A stretch of DNA of 64,000 bases, taken from Rhizoclosmatium globosum (Eukaryota; Chytridiomycota; Chytridiomycetes; Chytridiales; Chytriomycetaceae). This document shows positions 1 to 10,800 of this stretch, piece by piece. The notes under the pieces are model-generated. The model worked only from the letters and a program-made list of their open reading frames with translations, had not been told where the DNA came from and ran no database searches. Positions within the stretch are counted from its first letter, which is position 1. Each line of letters starts with the position of its first letter. The position numbers and the translations under genes were made by a program. The stretch covers positions 62,001 through 126,000 of the forward strand of contig MCGO01000027.1 in NCBI GenBank assembly GCA_002104985.1, given 5' to 3'.

Positions 1-1873
1 TGTCAAGCTGTGACCATGACTTGAATAAAGCAGACATAATGGCCCTTTTCTGGGAAACACAGCTGACGCTGTCCAAGAAACCAAATACGGCCAAAGCGAG
101 CTCAGGAGACGGAATCCAATCTTGATACGACATGGAATCCAGTGAATACCCGGCCACTTGAGTGTTCAATACAGTCACTGGTTCAAGAAGCGGTGGTGGT
201 TCTGGCAGTGGACTGTCTCCTTGAGGGACAGTAATCACTTGAGTCAAAGTGGGGTCAATAAGCTCAGCCACTTTTGATAAACCTGTTAAATAAGATATAG
301 GTTAGGGAAAATGTTAAGGGATTGAGTCAAAGTACTTACCAAGCTGAGCGACTATAGGAGGTGGAATGAAGTCAAGCAGAGTAATTGGGGGGAATGGTGG
401 ATGGCGTATAGTTGGTTTGGGGGATTTTGATAGAGTGGGTAAACTGGGTTGATACTTGAGATTGAGATGTGAATGGGTGTGCTTTCCAACTGGAAGAGAA
501 TTACTGGATGAGGCAACACCAACAGTGTGAGTGGTGGCAACAGGGATAGACCAAGATGGAGAAACTTGAGGATTTATATCCGCGAACCAAATCCCAGTGT
601 GGTGGCAAACAACATTCTTGGCTGTCGCCTTGGTGGGGTCAGACTTGGTCCGCGTCTGTGACAGACGAAGAATTGGAGACACAGTATTTTGGTCAATAAC
701 TGGATTGGTCAAGACGGGATCAAGATGGCTGAAAGTAGTTGGTAGAACGGATGACTTGGTATTCCTTGATTGACTCCATGATTGACTCTGTGGACGAGGT
801 CCAAGCTGCACGAGAGTACTGGGATTCAGACCAAGATCTATGAGCTTGAATAAGCAACAACGAATACCAATGAACGCAATAAAAACTTACCATGGAGTGA
901 TCGAGATGAGGGCAATCGCTTCCAACACCGGCCAGGTCGATAGAGCTGGAGACCCACAACAGAGAGACCAACAGCCAAAGTTGCAGCCTGCTTTGCTTCC
1001 AGCACAGTAGAATCATTGGAGACAAGAACAATAATGATTGATCCATTTGGCACGATCACAGAGAGATGGAACTTGTGATTGACAGACAGCGATGTAGACG
1101 GCACTAGCAACCAAGAGCAGTAGGCATACTTGACGAGGTCCAACAGCCCGCCAATCATAAAGCAACAGAAGACCAGTAGTGAGTAGAGCGGGGTAACAAG
1201 GTTCTCATAACGAGCAAGTAGCTCGGCAACCTTGATCTCGTGGACAAGTCGTTCGTAACCAGAGAGCAGCTCCACCAGTTGAGCGAGCTTCAGTTCCTTC
1301 TCCACAGACTTGAGAGACTTCTTGGCATACGACTTGTGTCGGCGATGTTCTTTCCTTGTCTGTTTGTACTCGGCAGACCCAAAGAGAGAATGATTTCTCA
1401 GCCATTTTGAGTGGAACTTGAACTGGCGACGCAAAGAACGTTCATGTTGAGCTTTCTCCCAAACGAGTAGAAAGAAGGGAAGAGGGCAGGAGATGTTCAA
1501 GGTAACCAGATTCCAGATTGACAGTTTCAGGGTAACCTATTGTGGTGGAAGGGACAAATGTTAGAATGAACAAGTTGCCAATGGATGCATTGAATACATA
1601 CCTGAGTGTCAACAATGGGAAGGCAGTGTGCAAGAAGAAAGCCTCCGACGGTAGTGGGAGACCAGTGGTGAGAATTTGTGATTACGTCGACTTGAACCAC
1701 AGTCATCAAGCAGAGGCAAATAAAGCAGGAAATATCGTGTAAAACATGGGATGCTTTGTGAATAGTATTGTCAGTGGTTGCGTGTTGCAGAAAGGGAACA
1801 TACCTCCGACGACGACAACGTTGAATAGGAAGGAAAGAGCTGCGAAGGCAGAGAAAGTGGACACGTTGAACAT
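1..1873 (-). CDS. Unknown multi-pass membrane protein (3' end outside window)
   Basis: I do not recognise this protein. The ATG at 1873 opens a short hydrophobic exon (MFNVSTFSAFAALSFLFNVV...) ending at a GTATGT donor near 1803. It joins in frame to exons covering roughly 1751-1611, 1543-892, 840-341 and 283 to the window edge. Several hydrophobic stretches precede a strongly basic, helix-prone segment (about 1440-1230). Two more hydrophobic segments follow (about 1210-1110), then a Pro/Ser/Thr-rich region. The last exon reads without a stop into position 1, so the C-terminus is missing. A polytopic membrane protein with a large soluble tail is the safest description. No enzyme motif was seen. 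The reading frame is kept across four inferred introns, which supports a real gene. Confidence 0.6.
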
Positions 1874-2072
1874 CTATTTAACATGATTAGCGTCAATGAT
1901 ATCATGATGATGAAGGAATAGGAGAGGAGAGCAAGGATTAGGTAACCTCTGTGGAGATTTCCATCCTCCTTTCACAGACAATCAAACACGAGAGTCATAG
2001 AGACAGCCACGAGAAGAAGCAACAGTGTAGTTGATGGTATGGAAAAGGAAATAAAAGGAAGCGGGGAAGGAG

Positions 2073-2272
2073 GAAAGGTTATCGGGTTGTTGAGTGGGGT
2101 AAGTGGTCTGGGCCCTTGATCATCAAGGAAGTGTCTGCGGAATGATCGCAGATAGTACAAAGCTTATAGAGCACTCATAATGAAAGTGGACCACTATACA
2201 CACCTCACAGATTGGGAAGGAAGGGATGAAGGGGATAAGGGATCAACTCACTTGCTTCAGAAATTTTGAGGG
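2073..2272 (+). repeat. 200-bp perfect direct repeat, copy 1
   Basis: Base-by-base comparison shows these 200 bases are identical to 18630-18829, in the same orientation. The flanks differ immediately on both sides (g versus a before, a versus t after). The right edge of this copy abuts the adenylyl-cyclase-like remnant. On the minus strand the unit contains an apparent splice donor (CAA|GTGAGT, near 2251) and a possible acceptor (CCGCAG, near 2129). It could therefore be an exon-intron fragment rather than a mobile element. It also has short inverted repeats that could fold (see findings). Confidence 0.95.
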
Positions 2273-2411
2273 AATGCTCTTAGAATCTAGCAAAAAGGAT
2301 TTGAGTCAGTGGAAGGCTGGAGGAGATGCGATTAAGACTGACTTTGCACGATATGGAATCCGACTTGACTGGGAACTACATTTGCTGGACAGTGTGCTTA
2401 CATCCAAATAA
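2268..2411 (+). pseudogene. C-terminal fragment of a soluble-adenylyl-cyclase-like gene
   Basis: The plus-strand frame starting at GGAATGCTC encodes EGMLLESSKKDLSQW, continues through FARYGIRLDWELHLLDSVLT and ends at TAA (2409-2411). It aligns without gaps to the last exon of the adenylyl cyclase gene at 7809-13107, around KGLVLEKLPKESLSW and FTGYKFSWELHLIGTMLT. Shared residues include the L-LE-LS-W pattern and the WELHL core. Similarity begins almost exactly where the 200-bp repeat ends, and nothing upstream supplies the rest of the protein. I infer a relic of a diverged paralogue rather than a gene. Confidence 0.6.
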
Positions 2412-2555
2412 ACTATCATTTACTTCAATATCATGGGGTTCATGAATTTCAAAAACTTTCATCAGCTATACGTCGCTAACGTATCCAGCAGCTCCACGGA
2501 AGACCTGTTTTCTAATAAACTATAATTAACTTCAATATTTATTCAGCTGCCCGAT

Positions 2556-4172
2556 TTAAATCAGACTGTACATGATGATTCCAATGAAGGCAACCAAAAC
2601 ACCCACTCCTTTCATTCCACTCAACCCATTCGACCCAAACAAAACAGCGCCCACAAGAAGCGTAAGCACAGTCTTGACATGTCCCACAACTTGAAACGTG
2701 ATGGCACTGCTCTCCTTGATAACCGCAATTCCAAACAAGTTTGCCAAAACCGCCAACAGACAACTAACAACAACCCATCCAATAACAGCTCCACCAGCCG
2801 CACCGCCACTACTCACTTTCGTCAAAAAACTAACAAACTTGCCCAAAATGTGTTCCGTCAAATACGCCCGTGAACTCAACCCACCCAAAAACTCATGAAA
2901 GTCATGCCCCTCGCCCATATCCGCAGCAGCAAGCTTCACAGACGTCAAATCCTGTCCACTAAACAGCAGCCACTCAAATCCGTTGGGAACGAGTCTGAAC
3001 AAGACGTGCGAGACTCCAGAAAGACTCAACGCGAGACGGATCCAGTCGCCTGGGTAAATACCCACATCAATGGCAATAGCGCTAGTTCCGCAGACAAGGA
3101 AGCTAAAGAAGCTGAGGGCTGCGATGCTTTGCAAGGATGAAAGCTTTTTGAGTTCTGGTGTTGCCGCTAGGAGGATTTGGGAGAGGGATGTGCAAAAGAC
3201 GGCAAGCACTGCAATAAGAACTGGAGAAAATGTTTGGATAAGGACGAGTACGTTGTCGCCAATAGAGTTGGAAGGGTTGTAGACTGTGGAGGAGAATGAT
3301 TGGAATTTGCGAGACGAAGCAGAATCGTCGGCGATGCTTTCTGACGATGTTGAGATGAAGACTCCCAGTAGAATAAGAGTGAGTGCAAGAGTGGTTGTAA
3401 TGCTTAGGCGTTTATCGTAGAGAAAGAATTGGAGGATGGCGATGGTGGGAATACATGACATCTTACAGAAGAGTTAGCGAGACATTACGAATACTTGACA
3501 AGCGAACCTTCAACAACTGGTATACTGTAACGGAATTTAACGCGAGACTCTGGTTCATAAGCACAAGTCCTCCTGCATAGAGGAGGGATACAAAGACCCT
3601 TGTCACATATTGACTTGGCTTTGAGGGAGGAAGCGGAGGGACAACACCAGCTGCAATCAGAACATTTGTGAAAATAAAGCAGAATAGCTGATAATTGATT
3701 GGATAAGGTCGCCGAGAAGAAAAAAAAGAATGAGCATTGTTCGAGAGAGGGTGTCAAAATACGACTTACTTGATGTAATGCTGTCAATGTGGAAGCGAAT
3801 GGAAAGCCGCCACCAAGAACGTGTTTATTGACCTGAATAAAGAAGGATTAGACTCGAAACGTGCATGATTCCAAATGCTTTGTCATCAACTAGGGCCAGA
3901 GCCTAACTGCTCAAGTCCCACCAAAGAATCAACAATTAGAGGGAAAAGGGCAGCCTTACCATTACAATAGCCACACTCGACGCGATGGATCCAACGATGG
4001 CAAAGAGACTTCCAAATCCGCCGGTTTTCTGTTGGTCTTTCGCTGTGGTAAGCCGGTCATTCAAGAGATTTGGGTGTGAACTGAGAGTGGCAGATCCAGC
4101 TGAGCCTCTTAGCAACTGCGCTTTGGGGCCCTTTTCTCCCTTGGCTGATGCAGTGTTTTTCCTCTTGTGCAT
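2556..4172 (-). CDS. SLC35-type nucleotide-sugar/triose-phosphate transporter family protein
   Basis: A predicted polytopic transporter of the drug/metabolite superfamily, expected in Golgi or ER membranes exchanging nucleotide sugars (substrate not predictable). Four exons (4172-3960, 3832-3770, 3687-3508, 3461-2556) join in frame to give about 453 residues. A Lys-rich cytosolic N-terminus precedes GSIASSVAIVMVNKHVL. The family-like motif SVTVYQLLK sits at the end of exon 3. The C-terminal half ends with FQVVGHVKTVLTLLVGAVLF and a final hydrophobic helix, typical of this family, in which a conserved Lys lies in the GH-KT motif. An unusual loop of about 60 residues with little hydrophobicity (around VPNGFEWLLFSGQDL) interrupts the second half. 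The third intron uses a GTTCGC donor. The start is shared with a divergent promoter facing the SH3 gene. Confidence 0.75.
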
Positions 4173-4490
4173 TTGTGCGAGTGTGGCTTTGGTGGAAGAA
4201 AAAGAATACAGTACAGAAATGAATGAATTACATGACTAATGTCTTCGTAGCTTTAATTCGCAACATTTTATTCTCTGTAGTTGTCGCTTAATGAGCCTTG
4301 CAAGCAATTAACACTATTTGATTCACGAACCTCAGCACAACTACAACTGCATATGTCCCAAACGACAGGAAAAATCTTTCCCTTCCTTTTTTCGTTTTGG
4401 CCCCTTAATCATAAATTAAGGTAAAGAAAGGGAAGAGAGATGTGACACTTTTCTGTCCCCTTTTTGTGTCTGACTGAAAGAAAGTGATCA
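4173..4490. promoter_or_regulatory. Divergent intergenic region (transporter / SH3 gene)
   Basis: 318 bp between two opposed start codons, so both genes' promoters are presumed to lie here. The right half is AT-rich with a pyrimidine-rich run (CCCTTCCTTTTTTCG near 4381) and a TAATCATAAATTAAG segment near 4407. No motif I can name was found. Confidence 0.5.
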
Positions 4491-5519
4491 ATGAGCACAA
4501 CGGCAATTGCCATATCAGTTGTTGTAGTGATCGCCGTTGCCGTCGGAGTCGTGTATGCATGGCTGCATTTCCGGCGGAAGGGAGCGAATGTGGGCATGCA
4601 TCAATCAGGGCTAGGTCATAGTGATGTCGAACTGGGGACGTCAAAGCCACTGCCGCCACTTCCAACCGGCCTTCTCCAGCGCAGTGTATCGCTACTGCAG
4701 ACAAAAGCACCTCGGGCAGGGCCAAAGGGACTGAGCTACGTTGTTCGACAGTCGTACTCTTCCCGGGCACCTGACGAGCTTGATCTGTCGGTTGGCGATG
4801 CTGTGAAGGTTACGCAGACATTCGACGATGGATGGGCGGTGGGACTTGTGGCAAAGAGCGGACGGCGTGGTGTCTTTCCGTTGGTTGTGTTCAATGAACC
4901 AGGCGACTCATCTCCAACTTATCTATTGACTCCTACTGCCACTGCCACTGCCACTGCCACCACTACTCCTGGCAATGGTGCAATTGCAGCTACTTCTGCT
5001 ACTACTACCACTAGCACTTCAAATACTACTTCAAATTCTACTACTCCTGCTAGTAGCGCCACCGGTACTGCTCCAAACACAGCACCTGCATCTCCTACTT
5101 CAACTGCCTCCTCAGCCCCAATTGTTCCAATTGTCGTTTCTGCATCCGCACTCACAAAAGATCCTACTGAAGTGCCCTACGAAAGACCTCAACTCCATTC
5201 ATTTAAAAAGCGTGTCTCATCTGTTGGTTCTGCTCACCTGCTACCCCAAGAAATCAAGGACTTGCCGGGCCTGAAACGATTTTACGGTACTACCGGCGTC
5301 GTGATGCGTGTCGTGCATCCTTATACCCCTACCAATCCGGAAATCCAAGATGAACTTACGATTGTGGCCGGACAAGACTTGATTATGCTTGCCGAGTTTG
5401 AAGATGGTTGGGGAATGGGAATGCTTCCACTCACGGGTCAAAAGGGTGCGTTCCCAATGCCTTGTGTTGCCCGATATGAAGACATCTCCCCTGCCTCCAA
5501 TACTCCGTCCCTATACTAG
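4491..5519 (+). CDS. Single-pass membrane protein with two SH3 domains
   Basis: A 342-residue intronless ORF. Residues about 4-27 form a transmembrane helix (IAISVVVVIAVAVGVVYAWL) followed by RRK, which predicts a cytosolic C-terminus. A PLPPLP motif near residue 53 is a possible SH3 ligand. SH3 domain 1 spans about 82-136 (VVRQSYSSRAPDELDLSVGD, then DDGWAVGL and GVFPLVVF). A 120-residue Thr/Ser/Ala-rich linker with a CACTGC microsatellite (TATATATA) follows. SH3 domain 2 lies at about 270-330 (VVHPYTPTNPEIQDELTIVA, EDGWGMGM, GAFPMPCV). The layout recalls fungal plasma-membrane adaptors such as Fus1-type proteins. That is an architectural analogy, not an orthology call. The protein probably scaffolds signalling or actin factors at the membrane. 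Confidence 0.8.
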   Translation: MSTTAIAISVVVVIAVAVGVVYAWLHFRRKGANVGMHQSGLGHSDVELGTSKPLPPLPTGLLQRSVSLLQTKAPRAGPKGLSYVVRQSYSSRAPDELDLSVGDAVKVTQTFDDGWAVGLVAKSGRRGVFPLVVFNEPGDSSPTYLLTPTATATATATTTPGNGAIAATSATTTTSTSNTTSNSTTPASSATGTAPNTAPASPTSTASSAPIVPIVVSASALTKDPTEVPYERPQLHSFKKRVSSVGSAHLLPQEIKDLPGLKRFYGTTGVVMRVVHPYTPTNPEIQDELTIVAGQDLIMLAEFEDGWGMGMLPLTGQKGAFPMPCVARYEDISPASNTPSLY

Positions 5520-5813
5520 ATTTTGTTTTTGACATTGTGGTTTTCTATTGCTATTGTTTGTATACTTATTGAAAAACGTGAAACGAAATATTGTGCCTGA
5601 TTTTGATTAACTTTTTACTGTATGATAAGCGGTATGTGTGGAAGTAACACGTTAGTATTTCGCTTACCCCTTGTTGGTGGGAAGCAGTCCGGATTTTGAA
5701 AATGCCACCTGTGATTCCATGTTTTGTTGGCATTTTCGAGTGCTTGGGTGTTCAGCGACAGGTCAAATTCGGAAAACAGGAACCTCTTCGGAAAACATCA
5801 CAAAACTCATCAC

Positions 5814-6064
5814 ATGAAGTTCACCACCCTCTTCGCCACCCTCTTTGCGGTGGCTGCCTACGCCCACGATGGCCACGACCACGGAGACGAGGCTCCAGCT
5901 GGCCCATCAGACGTTGTCGTTCTTACTGACAGTTGAGTAGTAGGGTTGGTTTGAGTTAGAGCTAGGGTTGTCTAACACGCAGTCCCCCTCTTTCAGAGAC
6001 CTTCAGCAAGTGGGTCAAGGGTGAAGACCTTGCCCTCGTTGAATTCTATGCTCGTGAGTACTCT

Positions 6065-6097
<33 letters not shown>

Positions 6098-7735
6098 TTC
6101 TAGTACTTGGTTGCAACGTGGAAGTGCAGGCCGAACACCAGCACTGCGTGTCCAATGCATGACCAAGTGTAAAGCACTGTACTTGGTGACCATCGGTGAC
6201 CATTGCAATGGTGCATTCGCCATCAGAGACGCGTGGTTGTGCGAGCCAACAAGTGCTTGGCCGCCTTTTCCCCTCCCACCCTCTTTTTTGCTACGTGTCC
6301 AAAAACTGACCAATCACAATCAACCAACCATTTAACTAACAAACCAACCAAACACAGCATGGTGCGGACACTGCAAGGCCCTCGCCCCAGAATACGAAAT
6401 TGCTGCCACCGAGTTGAAGGACCAGAACATTAAGCTTGCCAAGGTTGACTGTACCGTTGAGACTGAAACCTGTAAGGAGGTTGGTGTCTCTGGATACCCA
6501 ACCCTCAAGGTTGTCCGCAAGGGTGCCTACTCTGACTTCAAGGGTGAGCGTAAGGCTCCATCAATCATCAGCACCATGAAGAAGTGAGTTTCGCCGTGCT
6601 TCTTTGCTTCGGCCAAACATTAAACAATCTATCATTTCTCAGGCAGGCTCTTCCAGCTCTTTCCCTTGTTAAGGCCGCTGACATTGAGGACTTCAAGACC
6701 AAGGACAAGGTTGTTGTCATTGGTTACTTCTCAGACAAGATCTCCAAGAAGTTCAAGGCTTACGAAGCTGTTGCCAACGCTCTCCGTGACGACTTTGTCT
6801 TCGGATACACCAACGACAAGGTTGAGGGTGTCAAGACCCCAGCCATTACCTTGTACAAGTCTTTCGACGAGGGATCCAACAAGTACACTGGAAAGTTCAC
6901 TGAGGAGGACCTCACCTCCTTCATCAAGGTTAACTCTGTCCCACTCATTGACGAAATTGGCCCAGAAAACTACCAGAAGTACGTCCAGGCCGGGGTCCCA
7001 CTTGCCTTCACCTTTGTTGAGAACGACGATCAGCGCAAGGAGCTCACTGAGGTCTTGACCCCAGTTGCCAAGGCCAACAAGGGCAAGGTTGCCATTGTTT
7101 TCATTGACGCTGTCAAGTTCGGATCCCACGCCAAGAACTTGAACTTGAAGGAGGGTGAATGGCCATCTTTCGCCATCAACGAGCCCCAGAAGAACCTCAA
7201 GTTCCCATTCAAGGGAAAGAAGATCACTACCAAGGCCATCTCTAAGTTTGTTGAGCAATACGTTGCCGGCGAGATTGAGCCAGACCTCAAGTCTGAGGCC
7301 ATCCCAGCCACAAATGATGCCCCAGTCAAGGTTGTTGTCGGAAAGAACTTCGAATCTATTGTCTTGGACAAGTCCAAGGATGTCTTCCTTGAGGTTTACG
7401 CTCCATGGTGTGGTCACTGTAAGAAGCTCGCTCCAATCTGGGACGAGCTTGCCGAGCTCCTCGCTGAGGACAAGAACATTGTCATCGCCAAGATGGATGG
7501 TACTGAAAACGACTTCCCTAAGAACGTCAACGTCCAGGTCCAAGGTTTCCCAACCTTGAAGCTCTGGAAGGCTAAGACCAACGAGATTGTTGACTACGAC
7601 GGTGGAGACCGTACCCTTGAGCCATTGTTGGCCTGGTTGAAGAAGAACGCTACCTTCGGAAGCAAGATTACTGCCTCCGTTGCTAGCTCTGCTGATGACG
7701 AGGATGATGACGAGGATGGCCATGATGAGCTTTAA
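5814..7735 (+). CDS. Protein disulfide isomerase (ER, HDEL)
   Basis: Oxidises and isomerises disulfides in secretory proteins in the ER lumen. Four exons (5814-5931, 5997-6053, 6358-6583, 6643-7735) give 497 residues, a normal PDI length. A signal peptide ([16 protein letters not shown]) precedes a His/Asp/Glu-rich stretch. Domain a carries WCGHCKAL and domain a' carries WCGHCKKL, both full CxxC active sites. Two redox-silent b/b' thioredoxin folds lie between, and the acidic tail ends in HDEL. Intron 1 has a GTTGAG donor. Intron 2 (304 bp) is far longer than the local norm, contains a CT microsatellite, and splits the Pro codon immediately before the first active-site Trp. Codon use is strongly biased (AAG, TTC, AAC, GTT/GTC), suggesting high expression. 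Convergent with the cyclase gene, 73 bp away. Confidence 0.96.
6073..6097 (+). repeat. CT dinucleotide microsatellite in PDI intron 2
   Basis: About 12 uninterrupted TC units lie near the 5' end of the unusually long second intron of the PDI gene. Likely length-polymorphic. Confidence 0.9.
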
Positions 7736-7808
7736 GTGGGGAATTCGTATTTCATTTCATAAGTATTTAGGAAGAATTCAGTGAAATAAATTCGGTTCAA
7801 TGTTACTT

Positions 7809-10800
7809 TTATTTTGTGTATACATGCTTCTTCATCTCTTCTTTCCCCTTCACATTCTTATACATCACGCCAAAGGTTAGCATTGTACCGATCAAATGTA
7901 GTTCCCAACTGAACTTGTATCCTGTAAATGACAACCGAAGCTGCTCCGACTCTTGCAACCAAGAAAGAGATTCTTTGGGTAATTTCTCAAGCACCAATCC
8001 TTTGGCCTGCCACACCCTAGATTTCATCATCGTTAATTGAATATCCGGTAGGCTTATATTTTCTTCAATAATCCAATCGATCGCTTTCTTGGCTCGGTGG
8101 ATGAATTGGAGAACGTTGTTGTTCCATAAACACATAATCGCCCGAGCTATTTGTTGATGATAAGAGAACGTAAATGGGCGAGTTATATATCGCAATATTG
8201 GTATCATGCATTTGCGGATGGTTTTAAACTCCTGTGACGTTGTTTTTTGGCGTTGGATAAAGTAAAGAACCAAATCGACGGAAACGAGAAAGAACTGGAG
8301 CCATCGCGACATTGCAAATTGTGGCTGAAAGCCAAATGATTCAATTGAATAGTGTGTTTAGGTTTCGGTTAAAAAAACACAAAACAAATGATTGTGGCTC
8401 ACCAGACTCAGTTTTTTGGTGAGCAAATGGATTGTCCGAAGGTTGTCCTCAATTTTGCATGCCTTTGCCTTCAAAATTGTCTCACAAACCATAACCCTCA
8501 TACAATTAATATGTACATGAATAACCCGAATCGCATCGTGAAATTCACTTTTCATTCTCGAAAGGTGTTGCGAACACTCCTTATACAACACCTCCGCCAT
8601 AACGCTTTCATTCAAATTCGCAAGCGCACTTGCAACATAGCTCGTTGACTCCGCGAGGAAAAACGGATTCACCGCCTTATGATAATATTTACAGTCACGT
8701 TCCTCGAACCACTGCCTCAGGATTTCTTCATGGTGCCCCATTCGTTGGACATTGATACGTGATGCCTGCCAGAGCATGAATGCCTTTTCAGTAGATCCGA
8801 GTCCGCGGTTTGCGAGGAGGAGGAAGCCGTTTCGTTGGAGGACGACTGCGAGTGAGTAGTTTCGTTCGAGGACGGCCAAGTGGCCTGCGACCTCGTGGAC
8901 GTGGGAAAGGATTTTAGACTCGTATGGTGTGATTGTGGTTTGGTTTTCTTCGGAATAGATGGATGCAAAGTATGAGTTGGCTCGCTTTGTACTGATTTCG
9001 TAGAGTTTGTCAAAGGTTAACAGTTTTCCTGCGACGGAGAGGAGTGAAAATACTTGGCATCGATAGTATAAGGTGTGTTTCTTTGATAGGATACTTGGCG
9101 TTGTAAGAAGAAGGGATAAAAGGAAGAGCTCGAGGCTAGGTCGCGTGTGCTCATTTGTGGCGATGAGATTCATGATCAAGTCTGCTGTTTCTTTCATTAT
9201 ATCATTATTTTCATCTTGTTCCTTGGGTTCTGAGGAGGAATGTGCCTTCGGAAACTGTTTATGAAATACCCTTTTGGCTCGAGAAACCATCTCTTCTTCG
9301 GTGTTCTTGGTGTCTATAATTTTAAGAACTTGATTGATCATTGTATAGATTCGAAATCCCATGAATACAAGATTTGGCTTCAATATGTTTTTGCTGCATC
9401 CCAAAACCAGAAGGCCTTGCTGACCAAAAGTGATAGACTTTTCAATATCCCTGTAAACCTAAGATTATTTCAAAACACACGTTATAATCGTGGATTTACC
9501 TCTTCTCGAAATATAGCTTGGACAAGATTCTACATTCTTTCAACTTTTTATAGCAAGTATCAGCAAAGTCCAAATTTGAATCAAATGAAGGCAGAGTCTC
9601 AAAGTAAGCAAGCGATTCGGTTACTTGATTATTTTCACCGGTTTCGATGAATGCTTCGTAAATATGATATTTTTTCTTGTCGCCATGTCCTGATATTTTC
9701 AGTAAGTGATAAATCAATGACTGTCTGAGTGATGCTTTCTCTGCAGGGTTGTTGGCATTCCTAACTTCCTCTTCATAACATGCCACAAATGCATTGCGAA
9801 TGGAGTCTCGTTTTGAAGGAACCATTCCGCTGATAATGCCTTGTTGAATCAGGTAGTGAGAAAATCCGAGCTCACATTTATCATCCATTGATTTTATGAA
9901 TTTGTACTTGTCCTCGGCACGAATCAATTCGGTAATTGCGTCACAAGTGATATTGACTCCAAAATCCTCACCCATTGTTTCTGAAAGTCGTTGCATAACC
10001 AAACAGATTTCAGTTAATTTAAATATTTGGCCGGCCATTGCAAAAACTCGCAGTATTGCTTTCATTGGGGCTGAAAGTTTATCAAATTGTGCCACAACAG
10101 CTGCTGTTGATCCCATTCCCAACTGAAGTTCTTTACCCTCAGCCCGTGTCAAACATCCGCCCTTAACACACAGCAAAGAGCTTTCAATTAGCGAATTTAT
10201 CAAAATGTCTGTGACCATAGGATTTCCTTGGCCCTTATCCAGAATTTCACGAACGATATCCAAATTAACGGAAGTGAATTTGAGTGTTCCTTGAGCCGTC
10301 AGACGATCTCGAAGCATGTTTTCAATGCCATACGCGTTTAGTGCACCAACATTTATGACTTGTAAATCCGGCTCCTCTAGTATCCGTTGAAATTGTTCTG
10401 AAACTACAGGGCTCCATTCCTACAATAAGAGTGAAGGTTGAGAACCAGCTATTATAAGGCTGACACATAATTACCTCCAATGGTCTCGCAGAAAAAACGA
10501 ACAAGACATGCTTGCATTTTGATAACAAGTGCTTAATCAACTCCAATGAAAATGAATCACACCAATGAATATCATCGAGCACGATACAAATCTTTAAGCC
10601 AATATGATTAAATGCGTTGAATATTTCAGAGAGGGCACAAGCCATCCCATTCACATTCACAGTAATAAAATCAATAGCTGTATCAGTGATTGGCACCAAG
10701 GCATCAATGTGTTCAACAGGCAAATTAACCAACGACACAAGCTGTTGTAAGACTCTCGGAAACTTTGGAAGAATTCGTCGTTGAATATCTGAAGCATCCA

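Larger units (their letters stand above)
1874..2555. other. Gene-poor stretch between two minus-strand genes
   Basis: This 682-bp interval holds no intact gene I can support. It contains one copy of a 200-bp perfect repeat (2073-2272), an adenylyl-cyclase-like coding remnant (2268-2411, plus strand) and two similar AATAAACTAT...ACTTCAATAT segments (near 2407 and 2514) that carry AATAAA polyadenylation-type signals. A minus-strand open frame at 2160-1972 ends in a hydrophobic run (LLLLLVAVSMTLVF). It has no supporting partner exon in this copy. Confidence 0.6.

Noticed and set aside
2134..2152. tRNA-like arm with a 7-nt loop in the 200-bp repeat
   Set aside because: The loop lacks the invariant U33 and there is no T-arm motif, so it is not a tRNA.
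1972..2160. Minus-strand ORF with a hydrophobic C-terminus
   Set aside because: It overlaps the repeat, and no upstream exon or promoter was found. The hydrophobic tail alone is weak evidence.
2226..2411. 61-codon plus-strand ORF as an intact small gene
   Set aside because: Its first codons lie in the 200-bp repeat and the rest resembles only the end of a much larger cyclase, so it is treated as a remnant.
4919..5155. Antisense ORF with V/A repeats over the SH3 gene
   Set aside because: A mirror of the Thr/Ala microsatellite linker, with no independent support.
6731..7723. 330-codon minus-strand ORF opposite PDI
   Set aside because: An antisense artefact of PDI's biased codon use. The plus-strand PDI motifs are unambiguous.
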